Below, piece by piece: positions 1 to 8,446 of a stretch of 64,000 bases of DNA. The stretch comes from Staphylococcus americanisciuri (GTDB lineage Bacteria; Bacillota; Bacilli; Staphylococcales; Staphylococcaceae): contig NZ_JANUXY010000006.1 in the NCBI RefSeq assembly GCF_024814435.1, forward strand, positions 1 through 64,000, read 5' to 3'. The position numbers and the translations under genes are program-made. Each line of letters starts with the position of its first letter. Within the stretch, counting starts at the first letter, position 1. The notes beneath the pieces were generated by a model. It saw only the letters and a program-made list of their open reading frames with translations, had not been told where the DNA came from and did no database searches.

Positions 1-31
1 CATACTTTTTGTATTGTTGGAAGTTTTTCAT
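1..31 (-). CDS. Sdr-like surface adhesin, first 10 codons (partial)
   Basis: The reverse strand from 31 downwards encodes [10 protein letters not shown], identical to the first ten residues of the two complete adhesins at 322-2448 and 8447-10366. The upstream 150 bases are also nearly identical to theirs, including the ribosome binding site, the poly-A tract and the flanking palindromes. This is therefore the start of a third family member that continues beyond the left edge. Nothing can be said about its A domain or repeat length. A decayed copy beyond the edge cannot be excluded. Confidence 0.8.
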   Translation of the reverse strand, partial: MKNFQQYKKY

Positions 32-102
32 AATTTCTTTCCTTTCCCTTAGTTATTAAGTATTGATTTGCTAATTTCATTTAACTATAAATAAAATATT
101 AA

Positions 103-151
103 ATGTACATTGTTTTTTTTTTTTTTTTTTTTGAAATAATATCGTGTACAT
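103..151 (-). promoter_or_regulatory. Poly-A (20) tract between two TGTACA palindromes
   Basis: On the minus strand, reading towards the start codon at 31, there is ATGTACAC (151-144), a run of 20 A (132-113), then ATGTACAT (110-103), followed by AT-rich promoter-like DNA and an SD (GGGAAAGGAAAG). The same arrangement precedes both complete adhesin genes. The two palindromic octamers look like protein binding sites or a -35 plus activator site. The homopolymer between them would change their spacing when it slips. The tract is seen directly; its regulatory role is inferred. Confidence 0.6.
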
Positions 152-263
152 AGTTTATGTATTTATTTAAGTGGGGGTAGGGGTTAGGAAATATCAATAT
201 GATTAAAAAGTATAAGATAAATATGTTTTGTTCTGTATATTCCTATTTAAATAGCATAGGAAA

Positions 264-314
264 TTAAAGAGATAAAAGGGGCAGCCAATAAAGACTGCCC
301 CTTTTATCTCTTTA
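264..314. terminator. Strong hairpin terminator of the first complete adhesin
   Basis: A near-perfect stem of about 21 bp (264-284 with 294-314, core AAAAGGGGCAG/CTGCCCCTTTT) lies just beyond the minus-strand stop codon at 322. U-rich arms follow on both strands, so it can end transcription in either direction. Confidence 0.85.
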
Positions 315-321
315 ATTTCAA

Positions 322-2448
322 TTACTTTTCTTGATGCTTTTTACGACGTTGTCTAACTAAGAACAATGAACCAAGTGCCGCAAATAATGAACCGATTAAA
401 GTACCGTTTGATGTATTACCTGTATCTGGTAAGCCTTTACCAGGTTGCCCATCAGTACCTGAATCGCTGTCAGAGTCGGAATCGCTATCAGAGTCGGAAT
501 CGCTGTCAGAATCCGAATCACTATCAGAATCCGAGTCACTATCAGAGTCGGAATCACTATCAGAATCCGAGTCACTATCAGAATCCGAGTCACTGTCAGA
601 GTCGGAATCACTATCAGAATCTGAGTCACTATCAGAATCACTGTCAGAGTCAGAATCGCTGTCAGAATCCGAGTCGCTATCAGAGTCGGAATCACTATCA
701 GAATCCGAGTCACTATCAGAATCACTGTCAGAGTCAGAATCGCTGTCAGAATCCGAGTCGCTATCAGAGTCAGAATCGCTATCAGAGTCAGAATCGCTAT
801 CAGAATCAGAATCACTATCAGAATCACTATCAGAATCACTATCAGAATCCGAGTCACTGTCAGAATCCGAGTCACTATCAGAGTCTGAATCGCTATCAGA
901 ATCCGAGTCACTATCAGAGTCGGAATCACTATCAGAATCAGAGTCGCTATCAGAGTCGGAATCACTATCAGAATCTGAATCACTATCAGAATCAGAATCG
1001 CTGTCAGAGTCAGAATCGCTATCAGAATCAGAATCGCTATCAGAGTCGGAATCGCTATCAGAATCCGAGTCACTATCAGAATCCGAATCACTATCAGAAT
1101 CAGAATCAGCGTCACCGTCACCCTCATGACCTGGTTCTAATTCACAAAGTGTTACAACAGCGATATCAGCTAAATCTTCGTTTGTTGGAACTAAGAATGA
1201 TATTGAAGGATTAGCATGAAGATTGAAAGTATCTACATAATTAAAACCTGAGGGACCAATATCGGAACCAATTTTGCTCCAATGTCCCATATTACGTGTT
1301 ACTGCTACTCCTGGTTGACCATAAAAGCCATGCTCATCAAAATCACCGAGGTGAATTTTTTCAGGGTTTTCAACATAGTAATATGATGTATCTTGAGAAA
1401 TACCATTTTCAGACGTCAGTGAGCTTGAAGGTCTATAACCATCCAGACTTTGTGAACCTGTATCATAATCGTTAATACCATTTATTTCAGAAAATGATCT
1501 CCACATTAAGCGTGCATCTAATGGTAAATAAGGTGTTTTTTCATATTGCTCTTTTGAAATATCAAACTCTACTTTCAAGCCAATAGGTCCTCGAACTAAT
1601 GTATTGATCGCAAATGAATGAACTAATCCAGCAAGCTTTTGACCAGATAATGATATAATATTACCATCTTCGTCTTTGTAGATATCATCTTCTACAACTG
1701 AAACAGGTGTTTTGCCTTGTTCTTTTAATTTTAAATACTCTTCATATGTGGGGATATTATGAAAATTAGGGTTTTCATTTTTTACTTCATCATAACCATC
1801 TTCATATTCTTCATAGGTCATTTGATCTAATTCCATATTGACATCGTGAGGTATACTTGTCTCGGATTCACGTGTCCCAATTAATGTGAATTTCACATTT
1901 TCTGCAAACTTAGGAATCGTGATGTTAAAAGTACTACCTGTTTGAACGTGATCACTTGATAAAATGGGACTTAAAGATACCTCATAGTCATATTTCACAC
2001 GTCCATCTTTTTGAATTTTAGCACATCCTGGTGTTACATTGACGCCACCACCACCAATTGTCGAAACATTTTCTGATAACTTTTCTCTATCTTCTCCTGG
2101 TTCTGCTGGTACATATGTTATATCCTCTTCTGGTTCAGAGACTTCTTCAGTGTTTTCTTGTACCGATTCAGTATTTTCTGTTGTAGGGCCATCTGCCTCA
2201 GTTGTTGTTTCTTCACTTTTTGGAGTTTCAGGTTGTGTATCTGGTTCTGAAGTTTCTTGTGTTGACGATTCTTCTGTAGATGTAGAAGTTGCTTCAGGTT
2301 CCGTAGTTTCAGCAGCTTGTGCACTATGTGCTGCGCCTAAAAATAATAATGTTGTCAACACTGCCGATCCAGCACCATAAGAAAATTTGCGGATACCAAA
2401 AATTTGTTTTCTGTGGTCATACTTTTTGTATTGTTGGAAGTTTTTCAT
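322..2448 (-). CDS. Sdr-type LPDTG surface adhesin with Cys-containing A domain
   Basis: Cell-wall-anchored protein of 708 residues. Residues 11-46 form a YSIRK/G-S type signal ([13 protein letters not shown]) ending near AQAA. An acidic T/E-rich stretch (47-130) follows, then an A domain of about 310 residues (130-445), then an SD-dipeptide stalk of about 108 units (447-662). The end is an LPDTG sortase A motif (673-677), a hydrophobic segment and a basic tail. The A domain does not read like the N2-N3 fold region of SdrC/D/E that I know. It has exactly two cysteines (142 and 435), both conserved in the paralogue at 8447. Family knowledge says such proteins bind host ligands; the ligand here is unknown. 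Start chosen by an SD 8 bases upstream shared by all copies. Confidence 0.88.
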   Translation of the reverse strand: MKNFQQYKKYDHRKQIFGIRKFSYGAGSAVLTTLLFLGAAHSAQAAETTEPEATSTSTEESSTQETSEPDTQPETPKSEETTTEADGPTTENTESVQENTEEVSEPEEDITYVPAEPGEDREKLSENVSTIGGGGVNVTPGCAKIQKDGRVKYDYEVSLSPILSSDHVQTGSTFNITIPKFAENVKFTLIGTRESETSIPHDVNMELDQMTYEEYEDGYDEVKNENPNFHNIPTYEEYLKLKEQGKTPVSVVEDDIYKDEDGNIISLSGQKLAGLVHSFAINTLVRGPIGLKVEFDISKEQYEKTPYLPLDARLMWRSFSEINGINDYDTGSQSLDGYRPSSSLTSENGISQDTSYYYVENPEKIHLGDFDEHGFYGQPGVAVTRNMGHWSKIGSDIGPSGFNYVDTFNLHANPSISFLVPTNEDLADIAVVTLCELEPGHEGDGDADSDSDSDSDSDSDSDSDSDSDSDSDSDSDSDSDSDSDSDSDSDSDSDSDSDSDSDSDSDSDSDSDSDSDSDSDSDSDSDSDSDSDSDSDSDSDSDSDSDSDSDSDSDSDSDSDSDSDSDSDSDSDSDSDSDSDSDSDSDSDSDSDSDSDSDSDSDSDSDSDSDSDSDSDSDSDSDSDSDSDSDSDSDSDSDSDSDSDSDSDSDSDSDSDSDSDSDSGTDGQPGKGLPDTGNTSNGTLIGSLFAALGSLFLVRQRRKKHQEK

Positions 2449-3394
2449 AATTTCTTTCCTTTCCCTTAGTTATTAAGTATTGATTTGCTAATTTCATTTA
2501 ACTATAAATAAAATATTAAATGTACATTGTTTTTTTTTTTTTTTTTTTTGAAATAATATCGTGTACATAGTTTCTGTATTTATTTAAATGGGAATAGGGG
2601 TTGGAAAATATCAATATAATTAAAAAGTATAGGATAAACACATTTGTTCTGTTTGCTTCCTATGAATAAAGCTTATAGATTAGACGTAAAGAAGTGTCAG
2701 TATATAGGATGATTTAATGTATTTAGTAACAATTTCATGAATTAAGCGGTGTAAATAAGATTTCTTTCCAATATTTAAAGCGTTTAGGTTTCATACAAGA
2801 AGCTTAGGAAGATGAATTGTAACTTTAGAGTGCGTGTCGTCGCAGTGAAAAATCGACCTCGTATAAATAAGTAATGAATAGAAGATAATTTAGTTAGTCA
2901 CTTTCGCAAAACAGTTGACTCCCAAACAATTCTATTCTCATGTATCATATACAAGTTATGAAAACACATTCTTTCCATAATTATAAATTCAAAACAAAAG
3001 GATATACGCTTAGCTTGGGTAATCTGTTAAAGCTAGATGAACTGAAATTAATCAATCTTTAACAGATTCGACAGCCAAAATTTATAGGGACCTCGATAGT
3101 TACTAAGTGGTTAACTTAAACTTAAAATTTGTGGTATTTTAATTGTTTGTAATTTGTGATAAGGTATAAGTAGCATTTAGTTAGGCTCGTCATACGACTA
3201 AAGGCTGATTATTTGAATAAAAAATTTTAATTGTTGTTTTCTCATTTAATTTTAATGTTGAGGACATATAATATAATCATAACGTTAGAAGACAAGGGCT
3301 AAAGATTTTATAACGTTTTGACCTATATTGTGCAGTCAATAATGAAGCGTTAAAACTAAATGAATTTAATTCATTAACTAGGAGAGTGAGATGT
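2449..3394. other. Intergenic region between adhesin and spx
   Basis: No convincing gene in about 945 bases. It holds the adhesin promoter region (2449-2600) and a 12-bp perfect inverted repeat (3021-3032 and 3057-3068) without a U-run. Fragments near 2760-2830 read like a decayed protein tail (KRLGFIQEA) but are interrupted. The spx promoter is expected between about 3140 and 3280, where -10-like TATAAG and TATAAT hexamers occur. Confidence 0.5.
2520..2568 (-). promoter_or_regulatory. Poly-A (20) tract between TGTACA palindromes, adhesin at 322-2448
   Basis: ATGTACAC (2568-2561), 20 consecutive A on the sense strand (2549-2530), ATGTACAT (2527-2520), then about 70 bases to the start codon at 2448. 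Apart from single substitutions it is the same sequence as at 103-151. The A-run length can be expected to vary between cells; here it is 20. Confidence 0.6.
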
Positions 3395-3790
3395 ATGGTA
3401 ACATTATTTACTTCACCAAGTTGCACATCTTGCCGTAAAGCGAAAGCATGGTTACAAGAACATGACATTCCGTATACGGAGCGAAATATTTTCTCTGAGC
3501 ATTTAACTTTAGATGAAATCAAAGAGATACTAAAAATGACTGAAGATGGAACTGATGAGATTATCTCAACACGTTCAAAAACATATCAAAAGTTGAACGT
3601 TGATATCGATTCCTTACCACTTCAAGATTTATACACAATCATCCAAGATAACCCTGGAATCTTACGTCGTCCAATCATCCTAGACGAGAAAAGATTACAA
3701 GTTGGTTATAACGAAGATGAGATTCGCCGTTTCCTACCACGCAAAGTGCGTACGTTCCAATTACTTGAAGCACAACGTATGGTAGATTAA
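3395..3790 (+). CDS. spxA: Global stress regulator Spx
   Basis: 131 residues, the standard Spx length, in the ArsC-like thioredoxin fold family. The redox switch CTSC is at Cys10-Cys13, and the RRP segment and basic C-terminus (RRFLPRKVR) are present. Spx binds the RNA polymerase alpha subunit and redirects transcription during thiol stress; ClpXP degrades it with the help of SpxH/YjbH, whose gene lies 9 kb downstream. ATG at 3395 is chosen because AGGAGAG lies 8 bases before it; an upstream in-frame GTG at 3386 would overlap that SD. A hairpin terminator follows at 3865-3892. Confidence 0.97.
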   Translation: MVTLFTSPSCTSCRKAKAWLQEHDIPYTERNIFSEHLTLDEIKEILKMTEDGTDEIISTRSKTYQKLNVDIDSLPLQDLYTIIQDNPGILRRPIILDEKRLQVGYNEDEIRRFLPRKVRTFQLLEAQRMVD

Positions 3791-3864
3791 CTTAATTTTT
3801 AAGACACTTTTTTATTAACATACTCCACTATTCATGGTAGATTGCGTCCGTGGATAGACCCGAA

Positions 3865-3892
3865 ACAGTGCGTCGCATGCGTGCTGTTTTTT
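3865..3892 (+). terminator. spx terminator
   Basis: Hairpin with outer arms ACAG/CTGT and several wobble pairs inside, followed by TTTTTT. It lies 75 bases after the spx stop codon. The rest of the gap up to 4188 shows no gene; a consensus TATAAT at 4073-4078 probably belongs to the mecA promoter. Confidence 0.6.
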
Positions 3893-4187
3893 GTGTGCTG
3901 AAAGATAGGAATGATGAAGTCTACATGCGTGCTGTTAGCTTAAATGAAAAGATTTTGGGGATAAACTATTACGTTTAACAGTTCAGATATTGAGGATGAT
4001 TTATTTGATATTAGGCGCTTTCCTCACACCGTATATTCTAGACATTTTCATTTGGTTACTCTGACAGTATGTTATAATGAGGGTGAGAAAGTTAGCAATC
4101 GTATAGTAGAGACAAAAAAATTGTATTTTGGAAGATGATTGAATACAATAGGGTTACTATTCATCAACTGTAAGGGAGTGTGATGAT

Positions 4188-4892
4188 ATGAGAATAGAGC
4201 GTATTGATGATATGACGGTGAAACTTTTTATTACTTACACAGATATCGAGGAACGTGGCTTCAGACGTGAAGATTTATGGACAAATCGTAAACGCGGTGA
4301 AGAATTTTTCTGGTCTGTGATGGAAGAAGTGAATGAAGAAGAAGACTTCGTTGTAGAAGGACCTCTATGGATTCAAGTGCATGCATTTGAAAAAGGTGTA
4401 GAAGTTACGATTTCTAAATCTAAAAATGAAGCAGATATGGATATGTCTGATGATGTGAGTACTTTTGAAGAAATAGATAAACATTTAAGTGACTTATTAT
4501 CACAATCATTCAAGGAACAAGAAGAATCTGAAGAGATAGATACATCAAAACAAGCGAAAGCAACACGTAAAAGCGCATCAACGGGTCATATGTCGTTGAC
4601 GCATACAGCTATTTTTAAGTTTGAAGACTTAGAGTCAGTGATTGCGTATGCACATCGTAACAATCAACAGCTGACGAATTTTGAAGATTTGCTTTATATG
4701 CTAGATCAACAATATTATTATGTCGTTCATTTTGATACACGTGTCACAGAAGATGAGATACACGACTTTTATAGCCAAATGTTAGAGTTTGCGTCATTGA
4801 GTGATAAAACGGAAGTGTATCTTGATGACTATGGTAAGATTGTGATGGGTTATAACGTAGTGGAACAGGTGAAACGTTATTTTACATTATAA
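4188..4892 (+). CDS. mecA: Adaptor protein MecA
   Basis: 234 residues, close to the 239 of S. aureus MecA. MecA is the ClpC adaptor that delivers substrates such as ComK for degradation by ClpCP and helps assemble the ClpC hexamer. The N-terminal substrate-binding part (MRIERIDDMTVKLFITYTDI) is followed by an acidic linker (about 85-135, rich in E, D, S). The C-terminal ClpC-binding domain (about 140-234) ends in the typical VVEQVKRYFTL-like segment. The SD GGGAG precedes the ATG. The unrelated methicillin-resistance gene shares the name mecA. The ComK target is also in this window (43937-44581). Confidence 0.96.
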   Translation: MRIERIDDMTVKLFITYTDIEERGFRREDLWTNRKRGEEFFWSVMEEVNEEEDFVVEGPLWIQVHAFEKGVEVTISKSKNEADMDMSDDVSTFEEIDKHLSDLLSQSFKEQEESEEIDTSKQAKATRKSASTGHMSLTHTAIFKFEDLESVIAYAHRNNQQLTNFEDLLYMLDQQYYYVVHFDTRVTEDEIHDFYSQMLEFASLSDKTEVYLDDYGKIVMGYNVVEQVKRYFTL

Positions 4893-4910
4893 TTGAATGA
4901 TAAGATTAAG

Positions 4911-4950
4911 GCGCATGATAGACTAAGCGAAGTCTGTTATGTGTCTTTTT
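4911..4950 (+). terminator. mecA terminator
   Basis: Hairpin built around AGACT/AGTCT with extended arms, followed by TTTTTATT, 18 bases after the mecA stop. Confidence 0.8.
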
Positions 4951-4998
4951 ATTAGTAAATTGTGATATGTATGCGTGTTATAGGGTGAGGTGATTGCG

Positions 4999-5958
4999 AT
5001 GTTAACAGCTTATAACGAACATAAGGAGCGGATTTTAGCACAACATGCCCAAAAAGATATGTGTTATTTTTGTCCAGTATGTGAAGAACAGATGGTGTTA
5101 AAGCAAGGTCGAAAAAATATTGCCCACTTTGCGCACAGCCATCAGTGTCACCATCAAGGCACTGGAGAGACAGCGTTGCATTGTAAGTTGAAAGCGCATA
5201 TTTATCATGTATTATCACGTAAATATCATCATGTGCAACTAGAACCTTATTTGTCAGAGATACAACAAATACCGGACATTGTTGTGAACAATACGGCGCT
5301 GGAGATTCAACTCAGTGTGATTCCAGTTGAACAGATGCGTCAACGAACAGAATGCTTAGTGCGTGCAGGTTATCATGTCATATGGCTTACTATGTTACCG
5401 AGATATCGTCAAGGTGTGTATGTATTTAACCAATTGCAGCAAGCATGTATTCATCCTAAGAGGCATATGATGTATGGGATTCATCCAACAACCTATCAGC
5501 TCTATCGCTTACGTAATCTCATGAGTATTACAGCTCGTCAATTTGTGGCGGATTGTGAGGAAGCTAGTTATGCGCAGTTAGTAGAGGAAGTTATCGCTGA
5601 CTTGTCTGAAATGATGACTGTTCGTAAGCTAGCGACGGTGCGCATTTTGCGATATTTAATGTATTGTCGACGTAAAGATAGCGTACACGAACCTACATTG
5701 TCAGCGATGTATCGCATGCAGCTAAGTGATGAACAAGTGGTGCAACTGACAGGTTTTATTTTTCCTGAACAGTTGTATATTTACACACACCCTGTACTGT
5801 GGCAACTAAAAGTGTTAGAAGCACTAAGTCAGCAAGGCAATCCATATGAAGTTATGCGACAGTGTCTTAAGTTCCGCCAGTTTGCGATAGGTAATGTATC
5901 ACAACGCGAATTGACTGCCCATTTAATTGAACGTTACAAAAAAATTTTAAAATTATAA
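4999..5958 (+). CDS. coiA: Competence protein CoiA
   Basis: 319 residues from the ATG at 4999. CoiA family proteins are needed for recombination of incoming single-stranded DNA in competent Gram-positives. The N-terminus has a zinc-ribbon-like cluster (CYFC and C at 22, 25 and 28, then a histidine-rich HFAHSHQCHH segment). A nuclease-like core of the PD-(D/E)xK type follows: IPDIVVNN with ALEIQLS. The ATG is preferred to an in-frame GTG at 4990 because GGTGAGG sits 8 bases before the ATG. Order mecA-coiA-pepF is conserved in staphylococci. The comK gene in the same window makes a functional competence pathway plausible. Confidence 0.93.
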   Translation: MLTAYNEHKERILAQHAQKDMCYFCPVCEEQMVLKQGRKNIAHFAHSHQCHHQGTGETALHCKLKAHIYHVLSRKYHHVQLEPYLSEIQQIPDIVVNNTALEIQLSVIPVEQMRQRTECLVRAGYHVIWLTMLPRYRQGVYVFNQLQQACIHPKRHMMYGIHPTTYQLYRLRNLMSITARQFVADCEEASYAQLVEEVIADLSEMMTVRKLATVRILRYLMYCRRKDSVHEPTLSAMYRMQLSDEQVVQLTGFIFPEQLYIYTHPVLWQLKVLEALSQQGNPYEVMRQCLKFRQFAIGNVSQRELTAHLIERYKKILKL

Positions 5959-6031
5959 GGCTATCGTGTGCTTTTTTAGCTTAAAAATGAGAAAATAATA
6001 CTAATTATCTCACAATTTGAGGAGGAAAAGT

Positions 6032-7843
6032 ATGGCAAATCAAAAGACAAGAGAAGAACTAGAACAAAAGTTTCCGGACTACACATGGGATTTGACAACT
6101 ATTTTCAAAGATGATGCGGCATGGGAAGCGGCATATGATAAGATAGCAAGTCGTATTGGTGAAGAAGCCCAATATAAAGGGCATTTAGGCGATAGTGCAG
6201 AAACATTATACGCTGCATTACAATTGCAAGATGAGATTGAAGCAGATTTAGAATCGGTATACGTCTATGCGCACTTGAAGCAAGATCAAGATACAGGTAA
6301 TGATTATTACACAGGTCTGGAATCACGTGCACATCAATTAATTATCCGATATAGCTCGGCGTGGAGCTTTTTAGTGCCAGAATTGTTACAGATTGAGGAG
6401 GCGACGATTCAGTCATTTTTAGATGAGCATGAAGGATTGAAGCACTATGCATTTGCTTTAGAGATGATTAATCGTAAACGTCCACACGTGTTAGATGCGG
6501 ACAAAGAGAAGTTGTTGACAGAAGCACAAGATGCATTGTCAACGCCAAGCAATGTGTTCAGCATGTTTGATAATGCAGACTTAACATTTGAAGATGTAAC
6601 GGATAAGGATGGCAATAAGCATCCATTGACGCAAGGGACATTTATCAAATATTTAGAGTCAGATGATCGACAATTGCGTCAATCTGCATATGAAAATGTC
6701 TATAAAGCTTACGGTGCTTATAACAATACATTAAGTGCGACGTTGGCAGGGGAAGTGAAGAAACATGTTTTCAATGCACGTTCACACAATTATCAAACAG
6801 CACGTGAACAAGCGTTGAGCAACAACTATATCCCTGAAGCTGTGTATGATAATCTAGTAAAAACGGTACACAAATATTTACCATTGTTGCACAGATATAC
6901 AGAACTTCGTAAAAAGTTATTAGGTATTGATGATTTGAAAATGTACGATATGTATACGCCACTTGTGAAAGATATTAAGTTCGAGATGCCTTATGAAGAG
7001 GCGGTAGAGTGGATGCTAAACGGCTTGGCACCAATGGGCGAGACGTACTTGAATGTGCTGAAAGAAGGCTTGAATAATGGCTGGGTGGATGTTTATGAGA
7101 ATAAAGGTAAGCGTTCAGGTGCCTATTCATCAGGTTCACATCAAACAAATCCATTTATTTTGTTGAATTGGTCAGACACAGTTTCAGATTTATATACGCT
7201 TGTACATGAATTTGGCCATTCAGCACATAGCTATTTCAGTAGACAAAACCAATCATCAACGTATAGTGGTTATTCAATTTTTGTTGCGGAAGTTGCATCA
7301 ACTTGTAATGAAGCATTATTGAGCCATTATATGGAACAGAATCTAGATGATAAACGTCGTCTATTGTTGCTGAACCAAGAATTAGAGCGTTTTAGAGCGA
7401 CACTTTTCCGTCAGACAATGTTTGCGGAGTTCGAACACAAAATTCATGAAATTGAAGAAGCGGGTGAGCCATTAACAGCACAGCGCATGAATCAAGAATA
7501 TGCACAGTTGAACCGTCAATATTTTGGTGATGTTGTTGAAACAGATGAACACATTAGTAAAGAATGGTCACGCATTCCACACTTCTATATGAATTATTAT
7601 GTTTATCAATATGCGACAGGCTACAGTGCAGCACAAAGCTTGAGCCATCAAATTTTAACAGAAGGTAAACCAGCTGTTGAACGATATATTAATGAATTCT
7701 TGAAAAAAGGTAGTTCAAACTATCCAATTGAGTTATTAAAAAATGCGGGTGTAGATATGACAACACCACAACCAATTGAAGATGCACTGCATGTATTTGA
7801 ACAAAAGTTAGAAGCATTCGAAGCGCTTATGGACACTTTATAA
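6032..7843 (+). CDS. pepF: Oligoendopeptidase F
   Basis: 603 residues, M3-family zinc metallopeptidase of the cytoplasm that cleaves peptides of roughly 7-17 residues. The HEFGH zinc motif is at His392-His396, with the downstream glutamate ligand in the ...AEVAST segment typical of the family. ATG at 6032 follows GAGGAGG by 6 bases; a longer reading from TTG at 6017 would include the SD. The gene directly precedes the sRNA gene rsaE, as in S. aureus. Confidence 0.96.
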   Translation: MANQKTREELEQKFPDYTWDLTTIFKDDAAWEAAYDKIASRIGEEAQYKGHLGDSAETLYAALQLQDEIEADLESVYVYAHLKQDQDTGNDYYTGLESRAHQLIIRYSSAWSFLVPELLQIEEATIQSFLDEHEGLKHYAFALEMINRKRPHVLDADKEKLLTEAQDALSTPSNVFSMFDNADLTFEDVTDKDGNKHPLTQGTFIKYLESDDRQLRQSAYENVYKAYGAYNNTLSATLAGEVKKHVFNARSHNYQTAREQALSNNYIPEAVYDNLVKTVHKYLPLLHRYTELRKKLLGIDDLKMYDMYTPLVKDIKFEMPYEEAVEWMLNGLAPMGETYLNVLKEGLNNGWVDVYENKGKRSGAYSSGSHQTNPFILLNWSDTVSDLYTLVHEFGHSAHSYFSRQNQSSTYSGYSIFVAEVASTCNEALLSHYMEQNLDDKRRLLLLNQELERFRATLFRQTMFAEFEHKIHEIEEAGEPLTAQRMNQEYAQLNRQYFGDVVETDEHISKEWSRIPHFYMNYYVYQYATGYSAAQSLSHQILTEGKPAVERYINEFLKKGSSNYPIELLKNAGVDMTTPQPIEDALHVFEQKLEAFEALMDTL

Positions 7844-7903
7844 AATGAATTCGTTTCCAATATGTCTAATTTGTGAAAAGTTTAATTTTTACAAGTTAAA
7901 AGG

Positions 7904-7932
7904 TTGAAACATAGAGTTCAGCATGATATATT
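7904..7932 (+). promoter_or_regulatory. rsaE promoter
   Basis: -35 TTGAAA (7904-7909), 17-bp spacer, -10 TATATT (7927-7932), with the RsaE 5' end (GAAATTAATC) 9 bases further on. A TTGTGAA half-site at 7871-7877 upstream could belong to a redox regulator such as SrrA (known to control rsaE in S. aureus), but this is only a resemblance. Confidence 0.75.
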
Positions 7933-7940
7933 ATGAGCAT

Positions 7941-8036
7941 GAAATTAATCACATAACAAACATACCCCTTTGTTTGAAGTGAAAAATTTCTCCCATCCCC
8001 TTTGTTTAGCGCCGTGTTAGAGCACGGCGTTTTTTT
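7941..8036 (+). ncRNA. rsaE: Small regulatory RNA RsaE (RoxS)
   Basis: About 96 nt located downstream of pepF, the known position. It carries the conserved unpaired C-rich motifs ACCCC (in CATACCCCTTTG) and TCCCATCCCC that bind SD sequences of target mRNAs, and ends in the terminator stem CGCCGTG/CACGGCG plus seven T. RsaE represses TCA-cycle and folate genes and responds to redox state in S. aureus and Bacillus. The body is nearly identical to the S. aureus molecule as I remember it; only the terminator stem differs. Confidence 0.95.
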
Positions 8037-8399
8037 GTCGTTTTTGGGTTTTACAGCATATATTAAGATAAGGTTCTACATCTTTGTGGTGTGATGGCTT
8101 GATAAGTCATTCGCCTTTTTTAGTATGCCAAAAGTGACAATCATCATGGGGCATATGTTCAACGAAGACAGCTATTTCAACTTACAATGTAACTATATTA
8201 TAAATAAAACTAGGTATATATCACTATAACAGAAACTGAATAACCTAAGATAAAGGGATGTGTGTGATATGTGAAAAAAGAAAAATAGGCTATTAATAGT
8301 AAAAATGAGAAAATAATGGAGAAAGTGTGTTGGCTGAGGTGAAATGTATGTGCCATTTTCATTGTCAAAAGGTAAAGAACTTAAATTATTCATATTATA
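8037..8399. other. Intergenic region after rsaE
   Basis: No gene supported. A hairpin ending in GCCTTTTTTAGTAT at about 8091-8125 closely resembles one at 21246-21285 after the antiporter gene; both are of terminator type. The remaining 270 bases are AT-rich with no recognisable element. Confidence 0.4.
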
Positions 8400-8440
8400 A
8401 AGAAAAGAGGCGATCAACTAAATGACGCCTCTTTTCTTTA
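8400..8440. terminator. Bidirectional terminator of the second complete adhesin
   Basis: Stem AAAGAGGCG/CGCCTCTTT with extended AAAGAAAAGAGG arms on either side of a 15-base loop, placed just after the minus-strand stop at 8447. Confidence 0.85.
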
Positions 8441-8446
8441 TATTTC

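Noticed and set aside
467..1113. CRISPR-like regular repeats
   Set aside because: The periodicity is the codon pair for Ser-Asp inside an intact LPDTG protein; there are no unique spacers.
366..1214. Long reading frames on both strands inside the SD repeat region (also at 8521-9020)
   Set aside because: They are shadows of the 6-bp periodic SD-coding DNA, have repetitive low-complexity translations and no SD.
4188..4892. Methicillin-resistance mecA
   Set aside because: The protein is the 234-residue ClpC adaptor; no penicillin-binding protein motifs are present.
7871..7900. Rex operator upstream of rsaE
   Set aside because: TTGTGAA is present but the opposing half-site (TTACAA) is too far away for the 18-bp Rex palindrome.
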